Of a stretch of 64,000 bases of DNA, positions 1 to 7,975 are shown piece after piece. Under the pieces are notes generated by a model. It was not told the origin of the DNA and searched no databases. It was given only the letters and a program-made list of their open reading frames with translations. Positions within the stretch are counted from its first letter, which is position 1; every line of letters starts with the position of its first letter. This DNA is from Georgenia sp. M64 (GTDB taxonomy: Bacteria; Actinomycetota; Actinomycetes; Actinomycetales; Actinomycetaceae), in assembly GCF_038049925.1 (NCBI RefSeq), contig NZ_CP145809.1, positions 2,514,599 to 2,578,598 of the forward strand. Direction: 5' to 3'. The position numbers and the translations under genes were made by a program.

Positions 1-722
1 GTGGCGGTGTAGGCCGTCTCGATCCCGGCCCGGGCGCGCAGCTGCTCGCCGCGCAGGGCCGCCACGATCTCCTCGGCCCGTTGGGCCACGTAGCGTCGCC
101 GCCCGGCCCTGCGCAGCAGGGCCTGCACCCGCGCCGGGGTCAGCCGCGCGCCCGCGTCCGGGCCGGGCGCGGCGGCCAGGACCGCGAGGGCGTCGCGGTC
201 GGCCAGGTCGGTGCCGAAAGCGGCCAGGGCCGCGGGGTAGAACTCGCGCAGGTTCGAGCGCAACGTGTTGACCTGGCGCTGACGGGCCCAGATCAGCGAC
301 TGGTGCGAGCGGGCCAGGACCTTGACCTGCTCGGCGATCTCGCTGTCCCCGCTGATGGGGTGGTGGTGGGTCCGGTCGGTGCGGACGATCTCGGCGAGCA
401 CCAGGGCGTCGCCCTTGTCGGACTTGGCCCCCGAGGTGCCGTGCCGTTGCCGGTAGCGGGCCGCCTGGAGCGGGTTGATCGCGAAGACGACGTACCCGGC
501 CGCGAGGAGGGCCTGGACCCACGGGCCGCGGTCGGTCTCGATCCCCACCAGCACCTCGCCGGCATCGTCGTCCTCGTCCAGGTGGTCGGCCACCACGGCA
601 TGGAGCTTCTCGACGCCCTTGATGCCTTCGTCCAGTCGGCGCCGGGCCAGCAGCCGCCCGGCGTCGTCGATGATCGCGATGTCGTGATGGTCCTCGGCCC
701 AGTCATCGCCGATGAACAGCAT
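1..722 (-). CDS. IS110-family transposase, 5' part (runs off left edge)
   Basis: This is the N-terminal part (240 codons) of an IS110-family DEDD recombinase, which moves the element through a bridge-RNA-guided mechanism. The ATG at 722 opens with MLFIGDDWAEDHHD, and the frame stays open to the window edge with no stop. The RuvC-like catalytic set is visible: D7, E62 in VGIETDRGPW, and D102/D105 in AKSDKGDA, preceded by the family motif INPLQAARYRQRHG (about residues 82-95). The C-terminal Tnp_Tnp20 domain with its serine motif lies outside the window, so I cannot tell whether the gene is intact. It points away from cinA, and its noncoding end abuts that gene's start. Confidence 0.94.
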   Translation of the reverse strand, partial: MLFIGDDWAEDHHDIAIIDDAGRLLARRRLDEGIKGVEKLHAVVADHLDEDDDAGEVLVGIETDRGPWVQALLAAGYVVFAINPLQAARYRQRHGTSGAKSDKGDALVLAEIVRTDRTHHHPISGDSEIAEQVKVLARSHQSLIWARQRQVNTLRSNLREFYPAALAAFGTDLADRDALAVLAAAPGPDAGARLTPARVQALLRRAGRRRYVAQRAEEIVAALRGEQLRARAGIETAYTA

Positions 723-849
723 TCGTTCTTCCAGTCCCTTCCTCTCGACCAGAGCCACCCGAGGAGGACCAGCTGCGACCTAATGGATCAGTGCTCGCAT
801 CGGCACGACATCCCACCAGCGCTCTTCCTCCTCGCCAACCGGCAGGGGC

Positions 850-950
850 ACGATCTAGGCGTAGGTCTCTCAAAGGACCTGGCTGCGAGAGTGCTCACCC
901 GCCAGCGGCTCGGACACCAAGTCTGCTCCGAGCGGAGAGACATGATGTAG
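850..950 (-). ncRNA. possible IS110 bridge RNA region
   Basis: In the IS110 group a structured bridge RNA is encoded in the noncoding end upstream of the transposase. Here that end can form a 7-bp hairpin with a 12-nt loop (arms 908-914 and 927-933, GCTCGGA/TCCGAGC). It can also form a 5-bp hairpin (863-867 with 876-880) or a competing 5-bp pairing (867-871 with 887-891). Large internal loops between short stems are what a bridge RNA would show. The placement is inferred from family knowledge, and the RNA boundaries are not visible. Confidence 0.3.
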
Positions 951-969
951 CCCCATTAGGCTCCGGACC

Positions 970-1698
970 ATGCCCAACCCGACCGCCGCCATCCTCGTCA
1001 TCGGTGACGAGATCCTCTCCGGCCGCACCCGCGAGGCCAACGCGTACCACCTCGCCGGGGAGCTGACCCGGGTGGGGATCGACCTGTGCGAGATCCGGGT
1101 CGTGCCCGACGACCACGACGTCATCGTCGCCGCGATCAACGCACTGCGGTCCGCGCACACGCACGTGTTCACCTCGGGCGGGATCGGCCCGACCCACGAC
1201 GACATCACCGCCGACGCCGTCGCCGCGGCCTTCGGCGTCGGGATCGACGTGCGCGAGGACGCCCGCGCCATCCTCGAGGCAGCGCTGGTCGCCCGCGGAC
1301 GCACCGCCACCTCCGACCAACTGCGGATGGCGCGCATCCCCGACGGCGCCGGTCTCATCGTCAACGACCTCTCCGGCGCGCCCGGGTTCAGCATCGGCAA
1401 CGTCCACGTCATGGCCGGCGTGCCGAGCATCTTCGTCGCGATGCTCACCACCATCCTGCCCACACTCGAGGCCGGCGCCCCGCGCCTGTCGCGTGAGGTG
1501 CGCTTCGCCGTCGGCGAGGGCCGGATCGCCTCCCCGCTGCGCGAGCTCGCCGAGGCGATGCCGGACCTCAGCGTCGGGTCCTACCCGTTCCGCGAGGGCG
1601 AGCTCTACGGCACGAACATCGTCGTGCGCGGTACCGACGAGGCACTCCTCGACGAGGCCGTGGCGCGGCTGGAGGAGATCCGCACCCAGGTCGGCTGA
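970..1698 (+). CDS. CinA N-terminal (MoaB/Mog-fold) domain protein
   Basis: This 242-residue protein carries only the molybdopterin-binding-like MoCF/COG1058 domain of the competence/damage-inducible CinA family. The opening ILVIGDEILSGRTREANAY and the motif TSGGIGPTHDD (about residues 73-83) are diagnostic, followed by AGVPSIFVAML near residue 150. Full CinA is about 420 residues and has a C-terminal nicotinamide-nucleotide amidase domain that is absent here. Short stand-alone forms are common and are thought to be pyrophosphatases acting on ADP-ribose-like nucleotides. The ATG at 970 lies just beyond the IS110 end and has no clear Shine-Dalgarno sequence, so transposition may have replaced the native promoter. 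It is convergent with the acid phosphatase gene. Confidence 0.88.
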   Translation: MPNPTAAILVIGDEILSGRTREANAYHLAGELTRVGIDLCEIRVVPDDHDVIVAAINALRSAHTHVFTSGGIGPTHDDITADAVAAAFGVGIDVREDARAILEAALVARGRTATSDQLRMARIPDGAGLIVNDLSGAPGFSIGNVHVMAGVPSIFVAMLTTILPTLEAGAPRLSREVRFAVGEGRIASPLRELAEAMPDLSVGSYPFREGELYGTNIVVRGTDEALLDEAVARLEEIRTQVG

Positions 1699-1716
1699 CC
1701 GGGCGCCGACAGCACG

Positions 1717-1748
1717 GGTCCCGCCGCCCGGCTCGGGGCGGCGGGACC
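1717..1748. terminator. bidirectional hairpin terminator
   Basis: A perfect 13-bp stem (1717-1729 with 1736-1748) with a 6-nt loop lies between two convergent stop codons. It can end transcripts from both the CinA-like gene and the acid phosphatase gene. There is no U-run, as is common for such terminators in actinomycetes. Confidence 0.75.
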
Positions 1749-1760
1749 GGTCCGGGGGGT

Positions 1761-2963
1761 CTACCGGTCGGCGGCGATGAGGGCGACGTCGCCGTCGGGG
1801 GTGCTCCGCACGTCGGCGGCCATGGCGGCAGCGAGGTTGAGCCGCTGCCAGCTATCGTCACCCTCGTCGGTGAGGTCGAGCGGGTAGCCGGAGTCGATCG
1901 AGGTGAGCTCGAGGACCTGACGGCGCTGCTCGGCAGTGAGGTTTGGGTGGCTGGCGATGAGGAGGGAGTCGGCGCCCTCGGGAACGCTCATCTCCCGGCC
2001 GGGCTCCTCGACCTGCGGGAAGCCGTAGGTCATCCGATCCTCGTAGAGGTCGACCGCCTCGCCGTCGTCCAGGTAGTCCTCGTCCCGGGCGACGCACGCG
2101 GTCAGCGGGACGCCGCAGTCGGACTCGAGGACGGCGTGCAGCTCCTCGGAGGCGGCCTCCAGGAGCGGGTGGAACTCCTCGTCCGACCAGCGGCGCTCGA
2201 CGATCTTCTGGCCCATCATCCGGCCGCCGATGACGTCGAGCGGGTAGTGCACGCCCATGACCACGCGGTTGTGGCCGGCCTCGGAGGTGCGGGCGAGGAT
2301 CTGCGGGGCGAGCTCGGGCAGGAGGGTCGCCAGTGCCGTGCCCTGCCAGAACGCCTGGCTCGTGTGACCGGAGGGGCAGGCGCCGCCGGTGGAGCCGTAG
2401 GCGTCCCCACCCTCCTTGTCGTAGTACGTGATGAGCTCGGGGTGGGCGACGTACGGGCGGTCGTAGTCGTAGAAGTTCTTCGCCGGGTTCGTCGAGGCGG
2501 ACGGGCCGGCGAGCCGCTGCCCGGTCTTGGAGATCAGGGCCTCGGTCTTCGGCAGACGGTCCTCCGCCAGGGCGTCCAGGTAGATCTGCCCGAGCGTCTC
2601 CCCCAGCCCATCGGCCATCGAGACCGACATGTCGGCGTACGGGTCGACGATCGCGCGCTCCTGCTGCTCGACGTCGGCACCGGAGTTGATCTCGACCGTC
2701 GTGGCGAGGTTGAGCTCCAGGATCTCGGGGTGGTTCTCCCGAAGGTCCGTGAACCCACGGAGCAGGGGGATGTAGTCGTAGGAGGAGTCCGAGGGGTAGG
2801 TGGCCGCGAGGACGTCGGCCGAGAACGGCTCGGGGCTGAACTCCTGCTTCCACGCGGGCTGGCGCACGCTGACGTCAGCCGCGGGGGCTGCCACAGCGGC
2901 AGAGGCCAGACCGCCGGCGAGCGCGCACGCGAGCGCTCCGGCGACGAGTGGCTTCTTGGGCAT
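1761..2963 (-). CDS. secreted PAP2-family (class A) acid phosphatase
   Basis: This 400-residue exported phosphomonoesterase begins with a Sec signal peptide (hydrophobic run in residues 6-27, likely cleaved after AVAAPA). It carries the three PAP2/haloperoxidase motifs: K-x6-RP as KNFYDYDRP (K162), PSGH at 197-200, and a final motif in GHNRVVMGVHYPLDVIGG that supplies Arg, His and Asp. The catalytic histidine of the last motif forms the phospho-enzyme in this family. Substrates are probably organic phosphate esters outside the cell. The ATG at 2963 is followed at once by the lysine-rich signal n-region. The gene is monocistronic and convergent with the CinA-like gene. Confidence 0.92.
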   Translation of the reverse strand: MPKKPLVAGALACALAGGLASAAVAAPAADVSVRQPAWKQEFSPEPFSADVLAATYPSDSSYDYIPLLRGFTDLRENHPEILELNLATTVEINSGADVEQQERAIVDPYADMSVSMADGLGETLGQIYLDALAEDRLPKTEALISKTGQRLAGPSASTNPAKNFYDYDRPYVAHPELITYYDKEGGDAYGSTGGACPSGHTSQAFWQGTALATLLPELAPQILARTSEAGHNRVVMGVHYPLDVIGGRMMGQKIVERRWSDEEFHPLLEAASEELHAVLESDCGVPLTACVARDEDYLDDGEAVDLYEDRMTYGFPQVEEPGREMSVPEGADSLLIASHPNLTAEQRRQVLELTSIDSGYPLDLTDEGDDSWQRLNLAAAMAADVRSTPDGDVALIAADR

Positions 2964-3310
2964 GACGACGATGTCCTTCCGTAAGGGTTCTCGGGCGTCT
3001 GAAACCCATTGGAGAGGACATGCACATGTCTAGACAAAAACCTCATATCCGTCCGTGCTGACCGCGGACCCAATCGATGGAGGCGCCATGCGCTTCGCGG
3101 TCGTCCGACACCGTCCGGTCGTCCACCGCGACAAGAACCACCACCACGCCAGCGAGCCGACCCCGCGCGACTATCAACCTCCGCGAGTGCTCGCGTCTTG
3201 ATGCATCACCGGGTAGAGCAATCCAACTTCCGCGACGAGTCGGGCGCAAGGATCTCGCGCGGGCGCATACGGTGTGTCAGGTAGATCGACGAGAGCGAGG
3301 TAGTTCACTG
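2964..3310. other. intergenic region between divergent genes
   Basis: About 350 nt separate the acid phosphatase start and the DUF262 nuclease start. I see no credible gene in it. It contains a perfect 10-bp palindrome, TGTCTAGACA, at 3027-3036, about 65 nt upstream of the phosphatase start, which could be a regulator site. An AG-rich stretch at 3288-3301 just before 3311 serves as the ribosome binding site of the nuclease gene. Confidence 0.5.
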
Positions 3311-5410
3311 ATGGGGGCCATTTTCAAGCCAACACCATGGCAGGTCGACCAACTGGTCTCAGGAGTACAGAAGGGCAGCATCCGGCTGCCAGATCTGCAG
3401 CGCCCATTTGTGTGGCCGGCGACCAAGGTCCGCGACCTATTCGACTCGATGTACCGCGGTTACCCTGTCGGGGAACTGATGTTCTGGGACGTGACCGCGA
3501 CGGGCGAGACCAGGGCGATATCCGGGCCCGGCGAAGTGGAAGCAGCACACCAGATCGTTGACGGCCAACAGCGCCTCACAAGCCTTTACGCCGCGATGAA
3601 GGGGCTGCCGGTGCGCGATGAGGCGTACCGCAATAAGTCGATCACCATCTCCTTCAACCCGTTTACCGAGAAGTTCGATGTTCGCTCACCCGTCCTTGCG
3701 CGCTCAGTGTTCTGGGTCGAGGACATCTCGACTGCCTTCTACTCACCCATTGAAGCGCACGACACTTTTGTCGAGCGCTTCCTGGCGTCTGGCCAAGATC
3801 TCAGTCGCGGGAAGGAGAGGGAACTCACGAAAGTCTTCGTGAAGCTCGACGCGCTCCGGAACTACTCGTTCCAAGTGGTCCACATCCAGAGTGAGGTCGA
3901 GAAGCGGACTGTCGCTGATATTTTCGTGAGAATCAACTCAGAGGGCGTCAGCCTCAAGGCCTACGACTACATCCTCACGTGGCTGAGCGTGTTCTGGCCT
4001 GAGGGGCGCGACGGCATCGAGCACTTCGCACGGAATTCACGGATCAGCCCGGACCGGGCCACCGAGATCGCTGGTATGCGGATCGATTGGACACCGAAGA
4101 ACCCCTTCTTGGCAGTCGAGACGGGCCATGTCGTGCGCGCCATGGTCGCCGTTGGCCAGAACCGAGCAAAACTGCTCGACGCCTACGCGGCACTGCAGGC
4201 AAAGGATCGTTCGACCGGCGTCGTTGATCCGGAGCGGCAGGAACGTGAACTGAACCTCTTGCAGAAGGCGTTGCCGATCGTCACCGATCGGGTCAACTGG
4301 ACTGAGTTCGTCCACGCGGTTCAATCGGCCGGATTTCGGTCAAACAAGGGCATCACGTCCAACACCAACCTCGTCTATAGCTACGTCATATTTCTCCTCG
4401 GCCGGAACCGGTTTGGCGTCGACCTGCAGCGGCTCCGCTCACTGATCGCGCGATGGGTCTTCATGTCCCAGATGACATCGCGGTACACCGGATCAGGCGA
4501 GTCTCAACTCCAACGAGACCTGGACGCGTTCGGAGGGCTGACGAAGGGCGACTCGGATGGCTTCGAACGTCTCATTAACCAGACAATCAAGACGACCCTG
4601 ACTGACGACTTCTGGTCATTCAATGTACCCCAGCTATTGGTCAGCTCGAGCACAGCCTTCTCCCCGATCTATCAGTGCTATCTGGCAGCACTCAATACTC
4701 TCAACGCTGACATGTTCATGCTCCGCATGCCCGTCCGGGAGTGGATGGATCCGACACTGCCGGCCGTCAAGGGATTGGAGGGCCATCACCTGTTCCCGCG
4801 CGCATACCAGGAAGCCGTCCTGGACATCCACGACACCAAGCGCATCAATCAGGTCGCAAATTTCGCGCCAACCGACTGGGCCACAAACATCAGAATCTCG
4901 GACAGACCGCCAGCAGAGTACTGGCCTGACCTCGTGGCCGAGCGCGGAGGCGATGAAGAGTGGCTCGCGAGGCAGTACTATTGGCACGCGCTCCCAGATG
5001 AATGGCAGCACATGCGGTACGACGATTTTCTCGAGGCACGGCGCGAACGAATCTCAGAAGTAATTCGCGACGCCTTTGCGGTGCTCAGCGGAAGTTCAAG
5101 CCGACTCACTGACGAGCCAGTATTTATCGAGGAGATCCGTCCTCCCGAACCGGCGCTGTCGGAGATGGTAGGAGCGGGAATCCTCAAGCCAGGCGACCTA
5201 CTGGACCCAGTGGACCCGGAGTGGGTGGTGGACGCGGTCATCAGCGACGATGGCACAGTTCTAATCGATGGCATTCATGAGTTTGACTCCCTCGACGACG
5301 CCGCCTGGCACCTAGGAGTCACAAACCTCAGCGGGTTCGAATTCTGGGCTCTGGAGCGCGACGGTGGCACTGCCCCTCTATCAGAGGTGGTTGCCCAGCA
5401 CGCAAACTAG
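3311..5410 (+). CDS. DUF262-DUF1524 (GmrSD-like) nuclease with C-terminal RAMA-like domain
   Basis: This 699-residue protein has the architecture of GmrSD-type modification-dependent restriction enzymes. The N-terminal DUF262 ParB-like NTPase domain has RLPDLQRPFVWP near residue 23, DGQQR at 84-88 and FVRINSEG at 205-212. The DUF1524 HNH nuclease domain has HHLFPR at 492-497 followed by the NQVANF and NIRIS asparagines. Residues about 616-690 (GAGILKPGDLL, GTVLIDG, SGFEFWAL) resemble a RAMA/DUF4357 domain, a module predicted to read modified DNA. The ATG at 3311 is chosen because GAGCGAGG precedes it and the fold begins there; an upstream in-frame extension to 3077 is not protein-like. The gene is clearly less GC-rich than its neighbours and stands alone, which suggests recent transfer. 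The likely role is degradation of phage DNA carrying base modifications. Confidence 0.85.
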   Translation: MGAIFKPTPWQVDQLVSGVQKGSIRLPDLQRPFVWPATKVRDLFDSMYRGYPVGELMFWDVTATGETRAISGPGEVEAAHQIVDGQQRLTSLYAAMKGLPVRDEAYRNKSITISFNPFTEKFDVRSPVLARSVFWVEDISTAFYSPIEAHDTFVERFLASGQDLSRGKERELTKVFVKLDALRNYSFQVVHIQSEVEKRTVADIFVRINSEGVSLKAYDYILTWLSVFWPEGRDGIEHFARNSRISPDRATEIAGMRIDWTPKNPFLAVETGHVVRAMVAVGQNRAKLLDAYAALQAKDRSTGVVDPERQERELNLLQKALPIVTDRVNWTEFVHAVQSAGFRSNKGITSNTNLVYSYVIFLLGRNRFGVDLQRLRSLIARWVFMSQMTSRYTGSGESQLQRDLDAFGGLTKGDSDGFERLINQTIKTTLTDDFWSFNVPQLLVSSSTAFSPIYQCYLAALNTLNADMFMLRMPVREWMDPTLPAVKGLEGHHLFPRAYQEAVLDIHDTKRINQVANFAPTDWATNIRISDRPPAEYWPDLVAERGGDEEWLARQYYWHALPDEWQHMRYDDFLEARRERISEVIRDAFAVLSGSSSRLTDEPVFIEEIRPPEPALSEMVGAGILKPGDLLDPVDPEWVVDAVISDDGTVLIDGIHEFDSLDDAAWHLGVTNLSGFEFWALERDGGTAPLSEVVAQHAN

Positions 5411-5738
5411 CCCAGCTTGCCGAATGGCTGCCCGTCGATCTGGTCGGCCGCCACGGAGGGCTACTGCCCCGTGCGCTTAAGGAGACCTCAGTCAGCGACC
5501 GCATGCCACCTGAAATCGCCTAGAGATCATCACCCGGCGAACGGGCTCGGTGGTGGAGGGTGTGTAGCGGTCGATGGCGAGGTGTGTTGATCGACGGTGC
5601 ATGGCCCGTCGAGGCGGCCCGCACCCATCCCGATGCGCGGTCCTCGGCGTCAGCTCAGTCAACTCATGCTCACAGAGCACCTCCTGCGTCCCCAGCTGGC
5701 GAGATTAGGCAGCCGGCGTCCTCATCTCCAGTGATACC
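5411..5738. other. intergenic region, no gene recognised
   Basis: About 330 nt lie between the nuclease stop and the terminator of the next minus-strand gene. Short open frames are present on both strands but none resembles a known protein or has a ribosome binding site. It may hold decayed DNA left by the event that brought in the nuclease gene. Confidence 0.5.
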
Positions 5739-5769
5739 GCCGCCCCCGGAGCGCAGCTCCGGGGGCGGC
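5739..5769 (-). terminator. strong hairpin terminator of the long minus-strand operon
   Basis: A perfect 14-bp GC-rich stem (5739-5752 with 5756-5769) with a 3-nt loop lies 7 nt downstream of the esterase stop codon. It is the first strong hairpin seen after the LacI-led gene train, so it probably ends that transcript. Confidence 0.85.
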
Positions 5770-5775
5770 CGACCG

Positions 5776-7935
5776 CTACGGAGCGATGGTCATCGTGAAC
5801 ACGTCACCGGCTCCCGCGTTGGTCTGGCCGTCCGGAGCGCCGAAGCTGAGGCCGGAGACCAGCACGCTGCCATCGGGCGCACCCGCGGCGTAGAGGTTCG
5901 CCTCGTCCCACTCGTCGGCACCGTCACGGTCGCCGGACCCGAACTGGCTGCGCTCCCCCACCGCGCCGCTCGCGTCGAGCACGGCGGTGAACACATCCAC
6001 CCCGCCCACCTGGGAACCGATCGGCCCGTAGGTCGTTCCGACGAGCAGCACCGAGCCGTCGGCGCGAGACACGGCGGTGACGCCGCGGTCGTCGGTCGCC
6101 GTGCCCAGCTGGGTGGTCCACAGCTCCGAGCCGTCGTCGGCGAGAGCGAGGGCGAAGGCGTCCTTGTCCCCGAACGCCGTGGCGCCGAGCTGGCCGCCGG
6201 TGTGGCCGACGGCGATGACGGTGCCGTCGTCGCGGACTTCGAGCCCGCTCACCTGGTCGGTGTCGCCGGTGCCGTGCTGGTTCAGCCAGGCGACATCGCC
6301 GGCTGCGGTGAGCCGGGCGGTCCAGCCGTCAAGGCCGCCCGCGGCGGCACCGCCGGGCATGGCGCCACCGGCGACCCCGCCCACGTACACCCCGCCGTCG
6401 GGCGCCGGTGCGACGGCGAGGGCCTTGTCCTCGCCGGTGCCGCCGATCTGCTTCACCCACGCGAGGGCGCCGTCGGCGGTGACGCGGGCGACGAGAGCGT
6501 CCTTGTCGCCGGCGCTGGGGCCGTCGACGCTGCCGCTGGTGTACCCGGCCACGAACGCGCCACCCGCCCCGTCGGAGGCGACGGCGTAGACGCGGTCCGC
6601 GGCGGCCGGGTCACCGAACTGGGTGGTCCATTCGCGCGCACCGGCGGCGTCGATCCCGGCGACGAACGCGTCGTCGCTCGCGCCCGACGGGTGGGCGCCG
6701 TCGAGGTCGCCGCGGGTGTACCCGGCCGTGACGACGCCGCCGTCGCTCCCGGCGACGACGCCGTACGCGCGGTCGTTGGCCGCGGTGGTCAGGGCGTGAC
6801 GCCAGGCCACGCTGCCGTCCGCGGCCCGCCGCTCGAGGACGACGTCCATCGCGCCGGCGTAGGGGACGTCGGCGTAGGCAGCCCCGACGTTGAGGCCGAT
6901 CAGCGTGCCGTCGTCGAGCGCGAGCGCACCGCCCGCGCGGTCGTCACCGCTCGTGCCCAGCAGCTCGGCGTCCCACGGCGTTGCCGGCGTGGTGCGCAGG
7001 CGGGCGGAGACGTCGGTGATTGCCTCACGGAAGGCGGGCTGCCACACGTCCCAGTCGTGGCCGCCGTCGAGGACCCGAAATTCCGCGGTCACGCCGTCGA
7101 CGCGGCGGGCGGTGTTGTAGAGCTGGGCAGACTCGAAGTCGAGGTCGTGGCTGGCGTCGGCGGGGTCGGGGTTCGCCCACTCGTCGTCGCCCACGGCGAT
7201 GAACAGGTGCACCGGCAGGCCGGGGTCGAGCGCCTCGAGGGCGGTCGGGTAGCTGAGCTCGGTGTACCGGTGCTTGTCGAAGAGCTTGTGCCCGACGCCG
7301 TAGGCGCCGTAGTCGCGGGTCGAGGAGTCCGCGGGCGGCTGGGGGACGTAGACCGCCGGGCTGAGGACTATGCCGGCGGAGAACGTGTCCTGGTGGGCGA
7401 GGGTGAACCGCAGCGCCCCGGCGCCGCCCATGGAGTACCCGCCGACCGCGCGGGCGGCCCGGTCCTCGACGGTGCGGTAGGTGGCGTCCACGTGCTCGAC
7501 GAGGTCCTCGGTGAAGGCGGTCTCGACGGACATGCCCGCGCCCGCCCCGGTCGCCTTGTCCCCGGTGTAGAGCGAGTCGGTGTACCAGCTCCCGCGCTCG
7601 TTCCACGGCGCATCGGGCATGACGACGACCATCGGCTGGATGGTGCCGGCGGCGATCATCTCGTCGAGGTCGCCCGCGACGCGTTGCCACGCCGCCTGGG
7701 TGTCGCCGCGGCCGTGGAGGAGGTAAACGGTGGGGTACTCGGCGTCGCCGGCGTCGTACCCGGCGGGCAGGTAGACGGTGTAGTCGATGGTCCCGACGGC
7801 GTCCGAGGGGGCCTGGGCGGTGAGCACCGTGCCCGTCTCGGCGGCGAGGGCGGGCAGGGCGGCGGGCGCGCCGGCGCCGAGGAGCACGGCGGCCCCGGCT
7901 CCGGCGAGCACCCGGCGGGTGAGGCGGTTCCTCAT
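5776..7935 (-). CDS. secreted alpha/beta-hydrolase esterase with C-terminal beta-propeller repeats
   Basis: This 719-residue exported protein has an arginine-rich n-region and a hydrophobic segment (RRVLAGAGAAVLLG) ending near ALAAE at about residue 32, possibly a Tat signal. Residues about 40-310 form an enterochelin-esterase/esterase-D-like alpha/beta hydrolase: the nucleophile sits in GYSMGGAGAL, the acid is probably in GDDEWANPD, and the histidine is in GGHDWDVW. Residues about 330-719 hold repeated GG-VVTAGYTRG and GGAFVAGYTSG blades of the SBBP/delta-60 propeller type, which may bind a polymer or the cell surface. The gene starts 36 nt after the CitE-like stop behind GGGAGAG. It is probably the last gene of the operon and may release an acyl or aryl group from the substrate outside the cell. 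Confidence 0.85.
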   Translation of the reverse strand: MRNRLTRRVLAGAGAAVLLGAGAPAALPALAAETGTVLTAQAPSDAVGTIDYTVYLPAGYDAGDAEYPTVYLLHGRGDTQAAWQRVAGDLDEMIAAGTIQPMVVVMPDAPWNERGSWYTDSLYTGDKATGAGAGMSVETAFTEDLVEHVDATYRTVEDRAARAVGGYSMGGAGALRFTLAHQDTFSAGIVLSPAVYVPQPPADSSTRDYGAYGVGHKLFDKHRYTELSYPTALEALDPGLPVHLFIAVGDDEWANPDPADASHDLDFESAQLYNTARRVDGVTAEFRVLDGGHDWDVWQPAFREAITDVSARLRTTPATPWDAELLGTSGDDRAGGALALDDGTLIGLNVGAAYADVPYAGAMDVVLERRAADGSVAWRHALTTAANDRAYGVVAGSDGGVVTAGYTRGDLDGAHPSGASDDAFVAGIDAAGAREWTTQFGDPAAADRVYAVASDGAGGAFVAGYTSGSVDGPSAGDKDALVARVTADGALAWVKQIGGTGEDKALAVAPAPDGGVYVGGVAGGAMPGGAAAGGLDGWTARLTAAGDVAWLNQHGTGDTDQVSGLEVRDDGTVIAVGHTGGQLGATAFGDKDAFALALADDGSELWTTQLGTATDDRGVTAVSRADGSVLLVGTTYGPIGSQVGGVDVFTAVLDASGAVGERSQFGSGDRDGADEWDEANLYAAGAPDGSVLVSGLSFGAPDGQTNAGAGDVFTMTIAP

Positions 7936-7962
7936 GGTTCTCTCCCTTGAGAATCGTGGACG

Positions 7963-7975
7963 CTGAACTGTTCAG
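7963..7975. repeat. 13-nt palindrome over the CitE-like stop codon
   Basis: CTGAAC-T-GTTCAG is a perfect inverted repeat that overlaps the stop of the CitE-like gene, 28 nt before the esterase start. It could be an RNA processing hairpin or an operator giving the esterase separate control. No regulator is assigned. Confidence 0.35.

Larger units (their letters stand above)
1..960 (-). mobile_element. IS110-family insertion sequence, partial
   Basis: The element comprises the transposase fragment plus about 230 nt of noncoding DNA upstream of its start codon. IS110 elements lack long terminal inverted repeats, so the end cannot be placed exactly. It must lie before the ATG of the next gene at 970, probably between 935 and 965. 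Confidence 0.75.

Noticed and set aside
5560-7950. A 796-residue plus-strand frame opposite the esterase
   Set aside because: Low-complexity Gly/Val/Arg translation with no domain; the minus strand encodes a signal peptide and a clear catalytic elbow.
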